From Callorhinus ursinus (taxonomy: Eukaryota > Chordata > Mammalia > Carnivora > Otariidae), in the NCBI RefSeq assembly GCF_003265705.1, contig NW_020312867.1, positions 2,817,307-2,881,306 on the forward strand: a stretch of DNA of 64,000 bases, read 5' to 3'. The first letter of the stretch is position 1. Every line of letters starts with the position of its first letter. The position numbers and the translations under genes are program-made. Positions 21,652-30,724 of the stretch are shown here, one piece after another. The notes under the pieces are model-generated. The model saw only the letters and a list, made by a program, of their open reading frames with translations. It did not search any database and was not told the origin of the DNA.

Positions 21652-21799
21652 CCAATGGGCATTTTTAGCTTTATCTCTTACTCCTAATAGGAAACTACTG
21701 TTTTTGCCAAACTGGGACATTTTCTAGCATACCTGTGCTTTCTCATTTTCTTGCTTTTAAGTTCTCCTCCCTTTCTGTGATTTCTTTTTTTATCCTCTC

Positions 21800-22260
21800 A
21801 TCCTCATCTACAGGAATTTAATCCCTTCTTCAAGGTCCAGTTCAAATATTACCTCCTCCATGAAACTTTTTTTCAGCACCCACAACCTGCATTAACCTAC
21901 CTTTGCCCTAAATTAGCTCCATAACGTTCAGAGCAGTGGTTCTGAAGTTGGGGCAGTTTTGCCCCCCAGAGGACACTTGGCAACATCTGGAGACATTTTT
22001 GGTTGTCACAGTGGTTTGAGGAGGGTGCTACTAGCATCTAGTGGGTAGAGGCCAGAAATGCTGCTAAATATTCTACAATGTGCAAGGACAGTCCCCCACA
22101 ACAAAGAATTATCTGGCCCAAAATGTCAGTGGTGCTGAGGTTGAGAAACTAACTGCCTTAGAATTTGTCCAGTTCACAGGCTTATGTTTATACTGCTTTG
22201 AACTGTAGTGATTTGTTTATAGACTTACTCTCCCTTACTCAGTGGACTTAATGGTTGAAG
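21800..22260 (+). repeat. L2 fragments around MER20
   Basis: CTTCAAGGTCCAGTTCAAAT and ACCTCCTCCATGAAACT are the L2 3'-region pattern; MER20 interrupts. Confidence 0.5.
21938..22153 (-). repeat. MER20 hAT element
   Basis: AGTGGTTCTGAAGTTGGGGC, CTGGAGACATTTTTGGTTGT, GAATTATCTGGCCCAAAATG and a GAGGTTGAGAAACT end. Confidence 0.85.
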
Positions 22261-22375
22261 ATGAATTCAGTCCCAAACCTGTGCTTTCTTGTTAACTTCA
22301 TAGGGTTTAATCCTACACCTGTGGCCTGATTGTAACTGCTCAGTGTAATTTGGGCCAGAGATAAAAAGAGGTCTT

Positions 22376-22582
22376 CAGGGGCTCCTGGGTGGCTCAGTCA
22401 TTAAGCGTCTGCCTTCTCCTCAGGTCATGATCCCGGGGTCCTGGGATGGAGCCCCAAGCCTCGCATCGGGCTCCCTGCTGAGCAGAGAGCCTCCTTCTCC
22501 CTCTTCCTCTGCCTGCTGTTCCCCTTGCTTGTACTCTCTCTCCTTCTGTCAAATAAATAAAATTTAAGAAAAAATCATTAAA
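22376..22582 (+). repeat. CAN-SINE, first of a tandem pair
   Basis: Perfect TSD AAAAAGAGGTCTT at 22363-22375 and 22583-22595. Confidence 0.92.
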
Positions 22583-22596
22583 AAAAAGAGGTCTTT

Positions 22597-22784
22597 GGGA
22601 CACCTGGGTGGCTCAGATGGTTAAGCATCTGCCTTCAGCTCAGGTCATGATCCCAGGGTCCCGGGATCAAGCCCCACATTGGGCTCCCTGCTGAGCAGGG
22701 AGTCTGTTTCTCCCTTTCCCTCTGCCTGCCGCTCCCGCTGCTTGTACTCTCTCTCTGTCAAATTAAAAAAAAAAAAAAAAAAAA
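22597..22784 (+). repeat. CAN-SINE, second of a tandem pair
   Basis: Begins two bases after the first copy's TSD; its tail is followed by AGTCTTC, a shortened trace of the same target. Confidence 0.92.
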
Positions 22785-22904
22785 GTCTTCATCTTGGGGT
22801 GGATGCAGTGAGGCAGTCAGCTAAATTTCTCTCCTTTTCACCCTCCAGATCTTTCATCTGTAATAACCTGGGAGGCAGTGTGATACAGGGACTATAGAGC
22901 ATAG

Positions 22905-23130
22905 AGGGAGCATTTGGGGTCCGAGACCGTTGGGATTCAGTTCTAGCTGTTGCATGTATTAGTTGTGTGGTGTTGCTGTCTTTCACCTCTTTCAGCCTCC
23001 GAGTCCTCATCTGTGTCCTAGAGATGATGCCAGTGTGCCAGGGTTGTATTTCACAGTGCCATCCTGATAATCCAACAAGATGTTAGATGTAAAGGTGCTT
23101 TGTAATTGTGAGGTGCTATAATAATTACTC
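22905..23130 (+). repeat. MIR
   Basis: GGGATTCAGTTCTAGCTGTT, then CTCATCTGTGTCCTAGAGAT, then GGTGCTTTGTAATTGTG. Confidence 0.6.
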
Positions 23131-23629
23131 ATTCAGACAGTGGTTTATATGTAAAAAGAGAGGATGTGAGTCAGCTTGCTGTAGAAGCACCACTGTCTAC
23201 CTTCTCACTTCCTGCAGCTTTTCAGCCATAACTACTTCAGCACCAGCTGACCCCTTCTATCTAGCTGGTTCTCCTCAGTAAGCCTTTGTTTGCTGCCTTC
23301 ATTCTGTTTTGGTTGCCTGTCTGCAGTCTTGCCAAAACCAAAGTGATTAACTTTGCCCTTAGAATACAAACTAGTGACCTGGTGTCAGTACATCCTGGCA
23401 AAGCCTGACGAAGGCCAGACAAATTACTGTGGTCATGGGGCAGGCTACAAAACAAGACAGCATGTAGTTTAGCCAATACTATGTGTACTCCCTTATTGTC
23501 TTTTTCAAGTAACAAAGCAATGTTTTTTAAGGACTGGAAATCTTAGTGAGTTTTCTCTGACTAAATAGACAAAATGCAGGGTGAGGTAAAAGCCTGAGAG
23601 CCTCATGCCCCTGTGATCAGTCCATTTGC

Positions 23630-23945
23630 ACCTTTCTGCTGATTTGCTGAGTGACCTTCAGTTAGTTGTTGAACCTCATCAAGTTGGTAATGGGGGTGTG
23701 GATCTCCTAAGATTGTAGTAAGAACTGAAGAGTTGCAGAATGGAGCACTCGCTCTGGGGACTAATGTAAAGTACTACATTAAAGGGAACTTCTGGGTTGC
23801 AGAATGTCAGTCCGGTCAGGAGCCAAAAAGGTCATCCTACCCAGTCTCTTCCCTTGACTGATGAGGAAGCTGAAGCCTGGAAAGGGAAAATGCTTTGCCC
23901 AGTGCCACTCAACTAATTAGGGGCCCACCTAGGTCCAGAGTCCAC
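23630..23945. repeat. Two MIR fragments, opposite strands
   Basis: Sense piece at 23640-23730 (GAGTGACCTTCAGTTAGTTG); antisense piece at 23810-23945 (GATGAGGAAGCTGAAGCCTG, ATGCTTTGCCCAGTGCCAC). Confidence 0.55.
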
Positions 23946-24192
23946 ATTTGATGTGTTTATGGGCTCTTTCCCAAACTGGAAGAACATGGGTGTCCATTTT
24001 TTCTGAGCGAACAAAGCTTGCCCTATATTGTTGGACTTTAAACTGTATTCTGCAGAACCCTAGCAGTCTCATCAGCACTTCAGCCAGAGCCCCTACACTT
24101 TTCTCTGTTTTCTTTTTCAGAGTTGTGATGCAAAATTTAAGTCCGAGGTCTTGATGATCTTTAAACGTCCTCTCAGTGCCGTCTGAGTATCA

Positions 24193-24220
24193 GAGAACAC
24201 TGGTGTCTCTCCTGGTCATC
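24193..24220 (+). repeat. Inverted repeat, left arm (28 bp)
   Basis: Starts GAGAACACTGGTGTCTCTCC and is the exact reverse complement of 24859-24886. The flanks do not match. Confidence 0.95.
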
Positions 24221-24529
24221 CTGGGAACATTTTTGCTTGCCTTTCAGTTCAGAAATATGAGTTTCTATATTTCTACAAAGTGATATACAAAGTCATGGGC
24301 TTTTTAGCATGGAGAACTGAACCTCCCTTCCCTAGATTTTCACTGTCAAAAGATGATGGTCCTTTCTCAGTCCTGATCCTCCCCCCTACCAGCCGCATCG
24401 GAATTTTCCTCCTCTTCCATATAAATCTCCCTTCTCCCCTTGACTTCTTTGACACCATATTTTTGCTTTTCTTCTTGTATCTCTGAGCATTTTTTCCTTT
24501 GTGTCTTACTGGTTCCGCTTGCTTGCTTG

Positions 24530-24746
24530 CTTTTTTTTATTTGAGAGAGAGGGAAAGAGAGCCTGCACACTTGAGTTGGTTGCGGGGGAAGGAGGGGGCA
24601 AGAGAGAGAGAGTGGCAGAGAATCTCAAGCAGAATCTGCACTGAGTACAGAGCCCAGTGCTGGGCTGGATCTCATGACTCTGAGATCATGATCTGGACTG
24701 AAACCAGGAGTTGGATGCTTAACCGACCGAGCCACCCAGACACCCC
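24530..24746 (-). repeat. CAN-SINE, old, inside the inverted-repeat segment
   Basis: TSD CTGGTTCCGCTT at 24509-24520 versus CTGGTTCTGCTT at 24747-24758. Confidence 0.88.
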
Positions 24747-24858
24747 CTGGTTCTGCTTTCTTTCCCATCACTAGGTTTTCTTTCAGAAGAGCCCAGGGCC
24801 TCTGGGCTGATGAGGAGGCATCTCCTCATCTCTAGTTTGGGAAGCGCCTGTGGCGCTT

Positions 24859-24886
24859 GATGACCAGGAGAGACACCAGTGTTCTC
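24859..24886 (-). repeat. Inverted repeat, right arm (28 bp)
   Basis: Perfect partner of 24193-24220, 638 bases away. Two short hairpins lie just before it: GAAGCGCCTGTGGCGCTTG and GATGAGGA/TCCTCATC. Confidence 0.95.
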
Positions 24887-25419
24887 ATTAACTCACTCCT
24901 GCCTATGCTCAGGTCTCTTGGAGGCCCAAATATTAACTTTGTACATTGATTTTTTTTCATTAATTTCTCTGTTATTGCTTCTCAGCTCCCCCACTGCACC
25001 ATTATTCTTTATCCTTCTAACTGGAAACCTTGGCCAAATCTGACTCTTTTCTGACTGTATGCTGTTTTTACCAACTTTGTACCCAGATGTCCCTTTTTCT
25101 TTCTGTGATTCCAGTAGCATGATCACACTTGTCACCTTTCAGCTAGGATTTCTGTAGCAAACTACTAAACTCTTCTCTTTCTCTAGTATTTCCCTTCTAG
25201 TTGGTCTCAGTTGTTGAATCTTTTTAAAATCCCATTTAATTTACTGAAATCCTTTTGGGAATAAGCAGGATAAAATTAGATGACTAGAGTCTTTTTCTCC
25301 CCCATCCTCATCTCTATTAAGGATTTTTGCTGATAATCAAGGCTTGCAGTTACTCACCTCCTCAACTCAGATGTCTCTCCTCGTCAGCTGATGAGGTCAC
25401 ATGTTGGATTGTCATTCCA

Positions 25420-25500
25420 AACTGATGGGCTAAGATCCTAAACAAGATCCCCAGGTGGTTGTCTGTACATTGAGGTTTGAGGCACACTGTTCTAATAACA
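25420..25500 (+). repeat. MER5-type fragment
   Basis: AGATCCCCAGGTGGTTGTCT and TTGAGGCACACTGTTCT resemble one MER5 end. Confidence 0.4.
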
Positions 25501-25799
25501 AACAAGAAATAGCTCTTATTTCAGCTCAAATAATAGCTGGAATTTTATTTCTCTTATCCCTCCTCATTCTATCTTCTCCTTGTCTTCAGCTAACTACTGA
25601 GATAGTGAGGGTTCTTGTACTGATACGGTGACTCAAACCTTCAGTCTGGCTTTTCCAAGTCAATGGTGGTATAGGATTGCTCTAGGCTTCTACTACCTTT
25701 ACTTCAAGGAGGTGCCCCTGTGGGTAGAGAGGAAGAAATTTGCCCAGGGTCCTACAACCAGCCCATGGGGCCTGGCATAGACATATGATAGTGGGGAAA

Positions 25800-25990
25800 T
25801 CAAAGGTTTTTACGTTCTTGCTGTATTACTTACATGGATGGGAGATACTAGAAGGGTTACTTAACTTATCTAAGCCTAAATTTATCATCTCTAAACTAAG
25901 AAATGAAAATATCTGCCTGAGAGGATTGTTAGGATGATTAAACATAGGGTACTTATAGTATAATTCCTGGCACAGAGTAGGAATTACACT
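25800..25990 (+). repeat. MIR
   Basis: GGTTACTTAACTTATCTAAG, CTGCCTGAGAGGATTGTTAG, TTCCTGGCACAGAGTAGGA. Confidence 0.62.
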
Positions 25991-26168
25991 TTTTCTCTTT
26001 CACTCTCTAGCCATTTGGTACCAGGTTCACTGCCTCAGTTTGAGGATGGATGGTTTTACCTTGTTAGCCCTCCCTCTGCCTCCTACAACTGGGAAAGAGG
26101 ATGAACATTTTGTTATCTACTGCAGTTTATAAAATCCCTTCCAGCTTTATAAGTATATTAGGAGCCCT

Positions 26169-26528
26169 GGGGCACCTGGGTGGCTCGGTCAGGCGTCCAA
26201 CTCTTGATGTCAGCTCAGGTCTTTTTTTTTTGTTTTATTTTTTAAAGATTTTATTTATTTATTTGACAGAGAGAGACACAGCGAGAGAGGGAACACAAGC
26301 AGGGGGAGTGGGAGAGGGAGAAGCAGGCTTCCCGTTGAGCAGGAAGCCCGATGTAGGGCTCGATCCCAGGACCCTGGGATCATGACCTGAGCCGAAGGCA
26401 GATGCTTAACCACTGGACCACCCAGGCGCCCCTCTGCTCAGGTCTTGATCTCAGGGTTGTGAGTTCAAACTCCACATTGGGCTCCACGCTGGGCATGGAG
26501 TCTACTTAAAAAAAAAAAAAAAAAAAAA
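26169..26528 (+). repeat. Old CAN-SINE split by a younger one
   Basis: Head GGGGCACCTGGGTGGCTCGG at 26169; body resumes at 26436 and ends in an A-run of about 20. Confidence 0.88.
26224..26435 (-). repeat. CAN-SINE nested in the older CAN-SINE
   Basis: Perfect 11-bp TSD GCTCAGGTCTT at 26213-26223 and 26436-26446. Confidence 0.93.
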
Positions 26529-27049
26529 GGAATCGGGCAGCCCTATCATTTCTGCAGATGAGGGAACTGCAGGCCTTAAAAGATCCCCAGGAGGGAGCCA
26601 GTCTGTGTAGCTGAGAGATCTGGAGATGGAGTTTTCCACCACGTGATCTTAGTTTTCTTATAGGTGTTATAAAATTCCTTATTGGCAAGGGATTGGGACA
26701 GTGAGAACTGAGCAAAAATTGAATCTCTGGAGGAATGCAGTAGGTCCCCTATAACATGGAAGGTAAATATCTACGTCTTGTTGCCAGTTCCCAAGTCATA
26801 CTGGAACAGTTCACTGTCCTGCATTGTCTGCGTTGGCCCCAGCTGATAGGGACAGGCTTCTCATCTGCATGGGAACACTAGGTGAATGCCAGTCACTTTG
26901 GAACTGAGGGCACCTCTGGCTTTCTTCTGGCCCTGAGGCTCCTTGACATATCTCTCCACACGGAGATATATTTGAGTAATTAACATCTTGAAGGGTCCTG
27001 TTTTCAAGTGAGTGAATTAAAGTAGGGAGTAAAGTGGTAGATTGGAAAA

Positions 27050-27415
27050 TAATTTCAGGAAATCACCACTTTATATGGAAAAAAGAACAAGTGGAAATAG
27101 ACTAAAATGTTAACAGTGGTTGTCTTTAGATGGAAGGACTGTGAGTAAAATATCTTTTCATTATTCTGTGATTTCACATTTTCTTTTTTTTATAAGAACT
27201 TTTTTTAAAAAAAAGATTTTATTTGTTGGTTTGACAGAGAGAGAGCAAAAGCAGGGGGAGCGGCAGGCAGAGGGAGAGGGAGAAGCAGGCTCCCCACCAA
27301 GTAGAGAGCCCGATGACCTGAGCGGAAGGTAGACGCCCAACCACCTGAGCCACCCAGATGCCCCTCATTTCACTTTTTCTAAAGTGAACACGTACTATCT
27401 TTATAATAGGAAAAA
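27050..27415 (+). repeat. L1 3'-end fragment split by a CAN-SINE
   Basis: AACAGTGGTTGTCTTTAGAT and GTGAACACGTACTATCTTTA are the sense L1 3' pattern. Confidence 0.42.
27185..27366 (-). repeat. CAN-SINE with internal deletion
   Basis: TSD ATTTCACATTTTCT at 27171-27184 versus ATTTCACTTTTTCT at 27367-27380. The segment before CGATGACCTGAG is missing. Confidence 0.9.
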
Positions 27416-27560
27416 GGAGCCTCTGAGTGGGGCTCTGAACTCATCATGAAGTCTGCTTGAGATTCCCTTTACCTCTCCCTGCCCTTACTGCTTGTGCACA
27501 TGCTTTCTCTCTCTCTCTCTCTCTCAAAATAAATAAATAAATCTTTAAAAATAAAAATAA
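27416..27560 (+). repeat. CAN-SINE lacking most of the tRNA-related part
   Basis: GGAGCCTCTGAGTGG head jumps directly to the body; (CT)n and (AAAT)n at the end. Confidence 0.75.
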
Positions 27561-27706
27561 ACACACAACGAGTATAGATCCCAGTTAGGCCAATATTTTG
27601 GGTTAATTGGGTCAAAGTGGTATTGTAAAAGAGAATTGCAAATGCCAGCTGAGATTTGTGATGAAAGATTCAAGCCACCTCATCCCCTTATGAAGTGTAC
27701 ATGGTA

Positions 27707-27897
27707 GGGGTGCTTGGGTGGCTCAGTTGGTTAAGTGTCTGCCTTCAGCTCAGGTCATGGTCCCAGGGTCCTGGGATCGAGCCCTGTGGCCTCCTTGCTC
27801 AGCGGGGAACCTGCTTCTCCCTCTGCCTGCTGCTCCCCCTGCTTGTGCTCTTGCTCTCTGTCAAGTAAATAAATAAAATCTTTTTTTAAAAAAAAAT
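27707..27897 (+). repeat. CAN-SINE
   Basis: Full-length head and CTGCTGCTCCCCCTGCTTGT body; TSD not clear. Confidence 0.92.
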
Positions 27898-28048
27898 TAC
27901 GTGGTATAAAAACAAAACAAAAATTCAGCTTTTGGTCATTCAGTAGCTCAATTAAGTTTATAGGTTGCCTGGGAACTGAGAAAAAGAACCATGTTCTTTT
28001 GGAGGTTAAATATCACCAGGCTTGTGCTCTATTAAGTGGCACAGATGT

Positions 28049-28240
28049 GGGCGCCTGGGTGGCTCAGTCGGTTAAGCGGCTGCCTTCGGCTCAGGTCATG
28101 ATCCCAGGGTCCTGGGATCAAGCCCCACGTCCGGCTCCCTCCTTGGCGGAGAGCCTGCTTCTCCCTCTCCCTCTGCCTGCTACTCTGCCTGCTTGTGTTG
28201 TCTATCTGTGGAATAAATAAATAAAATCTTTAAAAAAAAA
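28049..28240 (+). repeat. CAN-SINE
   Basis: Perfect 15-bp TSD AAGTGGCACAGATGT at 28034-28048 and 28241-28255. Confidence 0.95.
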
Positions 28241-28639
28241 AAGTGGCACAGATGTTTGGGATGCTTGTGATTGGCCTGTGGGGTCCATAGTTTGAGGAAT
28301 GTTCCTGACTGGTATCCTCTGGGTTCTTAGAAGGAATGCTAAAAGGGCCTTTGTTAGTCTGTTCTAAAGTAGTCACAGTTGGAAGCAGAATTTATTTTGA
28401 TGTATTGATCAGTAATAGCTAAAAGGTAGCCTAGACTCCATACTCTCTCCATAGCTAAGTAAATCAAAGCCATGTAATCCTATGTCTGGAGGGAAAAACA
28501 GAAAAATAAATTAATATAGTAAACTAATATTTTATGAAGGCTTTTGTGGTTCTCACAAGCAAAAGTAATTGTTCCTTCTTTGAACTATTATGCCCCTTCT
28601 TTTTACTTCTCATTTTGTAGTTTTATAGATAACTGTCAT

Positions 28640-28720
28640 CTCTAGTAAGCTCCTGAAAAGCAGGGACCTTTTTTTTATCTTCCATAATGCTTTGCACACT
28701 GGGTACTCATTTAGTGGTAA
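28640..28720 (+). repeat. L2 3' end
   Basis: AAGCTCCTGAAAAGCAGGGA, then TGCTTTGCACACTGGGTACT. Confidence 0.5.
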
Positions 28721-28969
28721 TAACTACATCCCCAACTCACTGAATTAGCATTTTTCCAGACTGATGAGTTCATGGCCAAGGCAGAGGGGAGGAAACCTGG
28801 GGCTTTAAAGTCTGGATGGGAGTCACTTGTCTGCAATATCCAGTATTTGCAGCCCCTCCCCGTGACTCCCTGTCCAGGGGGATGGAGTAAAGATTTATGA
28901 CTCATTACCCTGTCTCCTCCTCTCCAACTACTTTCTTCTCCTAGAAGTGTTTTCCTGTCTTCTCTGTCT

Positions 28970-29520
28970 CTGTGTTAGTTATCTTTTGCTATATAACAGA
29001 TCACTCCAAAACAGAATAATTGTTACTCTTCATACTTTCTGTGAGTCAGGAATTCAGGTGGTGGCTTGGTAGGGTGGTTCAGGCTTAGGGTCTCCACTGT
29101 GGTTGCAGTCAGATATCTCTGGGGCTGCAGTCATCTGAAGTCTTGACTGGGGCTGGAAGATCCATGTGCAAGGTAGCTCACTCACATGGCTCGCGGGTTG
29201 GTACTGGCAAGATGGTTCCTCTTGGCATGGGCCTCCCCAGAGGACTGTGTGAATGTCCTCACAATACCATAGCTGCCTTCCCCCAGAACTAATGAATGAA
29301 GACTATAATGTCTTGAAGCAGAAGCTGTGCCATTTATGATGCAGCCTCAGAAGTCATATATTGCTGCCTCTGCCATATTTTATTGTTACACACCATCCCT
29401 GATTTATTTGGATTGGAGACTACATGACTGCAAATATCAGGAGTCAAGGATCATTGGGTTGTTTGGAGGCCATCTTGGAAGCTGGCTCTCATACTGTTGT
29501 GATTCCCTGAGTGAAGGCTG
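28970..29520 (+). repeat. Old LTR-like repeat, copy 1
   Basis: TTAGTTATCTTTTGCTATAT, then CTCATACTTTCTGTGAGTCA, near the end GGCCATCTTGGAAGCTGGCT. Family not assigned. Confidence 0.5.
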
Positions 29521-29719
29521 ATGAGTGTAGCCTTGGTTCATCTGCCCCCTTAATTCTCATTCCTTAGTCAGGGCCTCATCCTAGCATTAGCCTTCAATTT
29601 TTATTTCCCTCTTAATCCATCCCCCAAACTGTTGTTTCCTGAAGCATAGCATTGAGCATGTTGTTCTCTTAGTTATACATCTTCAGTAACTAAACTGGAC
29701 ACTCTAGAAGGGCAAAGAC

Positions 29720-30270
29720 TATTATATTAATTACCTGTTGCTACAAAGAAAAAAAAAGTACTACCACAAACTTACTGACTTAAAACAACACACAGCACAC
29801 ATTTATTATCTGACAATATCTGGGGGTTGGGAATCTGGCATGGGTTGACCCGGGTGCTCTGCAAGTCTGCAGTGAAGGTGTTGGTCAGGGCTGTTTTCTC
29901 ATCTGAGGTTTGACTGGGGAATGATCCACTTCCAGGCTCATGTGGTTGTTGGCAGCAATCAGTTTTTACAAGTTAGACTGAGGGTCTTAGTTTCTTAACT
30001 CTTTTGGTTGGAAGCTGTCCTCAGTTCCTTCCCATGTGGCCCTCTCCCAACATGCCAGCTTCTTCAAAGCTAGCAAAGTGTTTTTCAGCAAGACGGATGT
30101 TAAAATATTATATAATATCATGTATAGGTAGGTACTCCTGTACATTCCATTACTTGCCATTTTGGTTACAAGCAAGCCAGGGGTCTCGCCCACCCTCAGT
30201 GGTGGGGAGGGGGATTATTCAAGGGTGTGAATAGGAGGCAGAGATCATTTTTAAAGTCTGTCTGCCATGA
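29720..30270 (+). repeat. Old LTR-like repeat, copy 2
   Basis: Same pattern as copy 1: ACCTGTTGCTACAAAGA, TTAAAACAACACACAGC, GGGGGATTATTCAAGGGTGT, then AAGTCTGTCTGCCA. Confidence 0.5.
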
Positions 30271-30350
30271 CTGTTTAATTTCCTTTGTCTTCAGCATCCT
30301 GAGCAGTGCATGGCATGTACTAAGCTCTAGTATTTGAATGAATGGACATA
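30270..30350 (+). repeat. L2 3'-end fragment
   Basis: GTGCATGGCATGTACTAAGC, then TATTTGAATGAATGG. Confidence 0.42.
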
Positions 30351-30394
30351 GTGTGACTGTTATGTTTTCAACTTCTAGTTTAAGCCTCTTTCTT

Positions 30395-30585
30395 GGGGCA
30401 CCTGGGTGGCTCAGTTGGTTGAGCAGCTGCCTTCGGCTCGGGTCATGATCCTGGGGCCCTGGGATCGAGCCCCACATTGGGCTCCCTGCTCAGTGGGGAG
30501 CCTGCTTCTCCCTCTCCCTCTGCCTGCCACTCCCCCTGCTTGTGCTCTCTCTCTGTCAGATAAGTAAAATCTTTAAAAAAAAAAA
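30395..30585 (+). repeat. CAN-SINE just upstream of NDRG3 exon 2
   Basis: Perfect 14-bp TSD TAAGCCTCTTTCTT at 30381-30394 and 30586-30599; the exon starts at 30623. Confidence 0.95.
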
Positions 30586-30622
30586 TAAGCCTCTTTCTTT
30601 ACTTCCTTTTCTTCTGTTTCAG

Positions 30623-30724
30623 AGTTACTGATTTATTCTCGAGAATCCTCTACTCTCATCAGTCCTCATGGATGAACTTCAGGATGTTCAACTCACAGAG
30701 ATCAAGCCACTTCTAAATGATAAG
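30623..30724 (+). CDS. NDRG3: NDRG3 exon 2 with start codon (coding from 30668)
   Basis: Acceptor TGTTTCAG ends at 30622 and donor GTAAAG starts at 30725. The first 45 bases are 5'UTR with an in-frame TGA; ATG at 30668 has C at -3 and G at +4, a moderate context. It encodes residues 1-19. A CAN-SINE and its TSD end only 23 bases upstream of the exon. Confidence 0.93.

Larger units (their letters stand above)
13354..30622 (+). other. NDRG3: NDRG3 intron 1 (17.3 kb)
   Basis: Begins in the CpG island and is otherwise filled with CAN-SINEs, MIR, L2, MER5, MER20 and two copies of an LTR-like old repeat. Between the listed repeats I see unique AT-rich sequence with no convincing exon. Confidence 0.75.

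Noticed and set aside
28049..28120. tRNA-like heads of CAN-SINEs as tRNA genes
   Set aside because: They are retroposed SINE heads with TSD and A-tail and have lost a proper cloverleaf; not functional tRNA genes.
30196..30477. Minus-strand frame through a CAN-SINE, and many like it
   Set aside because: The SINE consensus itself has open frames (for example [10 protein letters not shown] or [11 protein letters not shown] peptides), so these frames recur at each copy and do not show a gene.
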